A DNA stretch of 64,000 nt. Source: Bacteroidota bacterium. Its GTDB lineage: Bacteria > Bacteroidota > Bacteroidia > Chitinophagales > Chitinophagaceae. The translations under genes and the position numbers were made by a program. The notes beneath the pieces were generated by a model. The model searched no databases. It had not been told where the DNA came from and was given only the letters and a program-made list of their open reading frames with translations. Positions 63,253 to 64,000 of the stretch are shown here, one piece after another; the stretch's first letter is position 1; each line of letters starts with the position of its first letter. Where the stretch lies: assembly GCA_020161535.1 (NCBI GenBank), contig JAIUNW010000004.1:228166-292165 (forward strand). Reading direction: 5' to 3'.

Positions 63253-63762
63253 CTACTCTTTGCCGGAAGCTTGATGAGGCGATACAACCTGGTTAATAAG
63301 CGTCAGTTGTGCCGCGGTGATTTTCCACGCATTGTTTGTCTTTACAAAAACATCGGTTAGCATTTTGTAGTCTGTCTCGCCTTTTTTGTATGTACGAAAC
63401 GGGACGTCATAGTCTTTGTCGGCATACAATGTTTCGTCCGTATAAACGATGGCTATTGAAGGGGTGATAAATCGTATATTTTTGACGTCGAATTTCAGCG
63501 AAGTGGGCGACAAGCAGCAATCACCCAATTCGTTGAAATGGGTAAGGATTTCTTTTCTGCCCTGCCAAAACTGGCCGACAAAATTAATTAGCGTGCCATC
63601 ATCGGTAAAATAACTACTGAACTTTTCCCAATCGTGTTTATTCCAGGCCGTTTCCATCTGTTGTTTAATGTTCTTGATGGCTGCTTCATCTGCGCTGTTG
63701 GTTTGTGCAAAAAGAACGGTAGCAAATAGCAGGAACATGCTGGTTAAAATAGGCTGCTTCAT
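63253..63762 (-). CDS. Secreted NTF2-like (SnoaL/SgcJ-type) protein
   Basis: A 169-residue exported protein with a signal peptide (about 1-20, ending VLFAQ). The rest is a single NTF2-like domain: ADEAAIKNIKQQMETAWNKHDWEKFSSYFTDDGTLINFVG (about 23-62) and IVYTDETLYADKDY further on. Such domains bind small molecules or act as minor enzymes; no catalytic assignment is possible. The start at MKQPILTSMF excludes 18 open codons upstream. It is the first gene of the leftward group at the right end. Confidence 0.85.
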   Translation of the reverse strand: MKQPILTSMFLLFATVLFAQTNSADEAAIKNIKQQMETAWNKHDWEKFSSYFTDDGTLINFVGQFWQGRKEILTHFNELGDCCLSPTSLKFDVKNIRFITPSIAIVYTDETLYADKDYDVPFRTYKKGETDYKMLTDVFVKTNNAWKITAAQLTLINQVVSPHQASGKE

Positions 63763-63877
63763 AACTGGTTGTTTTGGTACAAAGCTGCGTAGAACATTTC
63801 CCGGAGAATAGTACAAATGCGACTTTTGGGTTTCAGTGGAAAATCCCCTTTTTAAGCAGGAAAGGCTGTTTTTTGCA

Positions 63878-63984
63878 AACGCCGGTCAAATTGACCACCG
63901 TTGGCCGGTTTAAGTTGACCACCCCTGGCCGAAGCAAATTGACCATGCTTGGCCGGGCTAAATTGACCACCTGATTGGGGGCTA
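63878..63984. mobile_element. Four 24-bp direct repeats, probable terminus of an IS21-like element
   Basis: TTGACC starts at 63891, 63915, 63939 and 63963, exactly 24 bp apart, within units of the form TTGGCCGG..AAATTGACCACC. Multiple terminal repeats of about this kind mark the ends of IS21-family elements, where IstA binds. No transposase gene is within the window; it would start beyond 64000. The element's outer end could be near TGCGACTTTTGG (about 63819), but I cannot see a boundary. Confidence 0.45.
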
Positions 63985-64000
63985 ATTAGTTCATGTTTTT

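Noticed and set aside
63774..63974. 66-codon plus-strand frame at the right end
   Set aside because: It only translates the 24-bp repeats; the periodic product is a by-product of the repeat ladder.

Overview
The window is a chromosomal segment of a Bacteroidota bacterium, most likely of the Chitinophagaceae or close by. The signs are TAnnTTTG-type -7 promoter boxes in front of many genes, gldF and gldG, a fused MurF-alanine racemase beside a separate murF, a large LspA, and many lipoproteins with short lipoboxes. Base composition is near half GC and even. Coding density is high and almost all genes look like core or long-resident genes. No prophage, plasmid, CRISPR or classical defence island is visible. 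The accessory signals are intergenic repeats, one decayed gene, and what looks like the edge of an insertion sequence at the far right.

Layout. 1-2.4 kb: kdnA-kdsB-kdnB, predicted to make and activate 8-amino-Kdo (Kdo8N) for LPS. 2.4-8.8 kb: a very large outer-membrane protein with a decayed peptidase-like domain, an MBL hydrolase, a polysaccharide flippase and a secreted coiled-coil protein; the last two diverge from a palindromic double promoter. 8.9-11.5 kb: an MbnP/MbnH-type pair, dtd and a MazG-like enzyme. 11.5-17.2 kb: glycyl-tRNA synthetase, two tandem small membrane/coiled-coil paralogues, a flavin reductase, a TMEM220-type protein and a TonB-dependent receptor. 17.3-23.7 kb: mfd, a GNAT enzyme, and acpP-fabF-rnc. 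23.7-24.5 kb: a hierarchical 17/22-bp repeat array filling the gap between rnc and a convergent glycosyltransferase gene.

25.7-35 kb: methylmalonyl-CoA epimerase, a cysteine desulfurase/IscA pair, a heptamer-based inverted repeat, then gldF-gldG-terC-murF/alr and lspA plus a lipoprotein. 35-44.6 kb: a 30-residue membrane peptide with its own terminator, fumC, an enoyl-CoA hydratase with a stand-alone B12-binding subunit, gltX diverging from a polysaccharide deacetylase, a lipoprotein, tatD, asparaginase, tRNA-Ser(GGA) and an AraC regulator. 44.6-55 kb: mprF and a two-component system followed by a czcCBA metal-efflux operon. 55-59 kb: an AraC regulator divergent from xylBA. 59-63.8 kb: DUF983, murF, two DUF1801 genes, lipoproteins, a frameshifted pseudogene and an NTF2-like protein. 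63.9-64 kb: four 24-bp direct repeats resembling an IS21-type terminus.

Working together: envelope assembly dominates (Kdo8N, flippase, MprF, MurF and MurF-Alr, LspA, FabF/AcpP, LPS-type glycosyltransferase). Kdo8N and lysyl-phosphatidylglycerol would both add positive charge to the envelope. A propionate/methylmalonyl theme (epimerase, B12 subunit) and xylose use are the clearest catabolic signals. All functional names are by motif recognition from the sequence alone; no database search was run.
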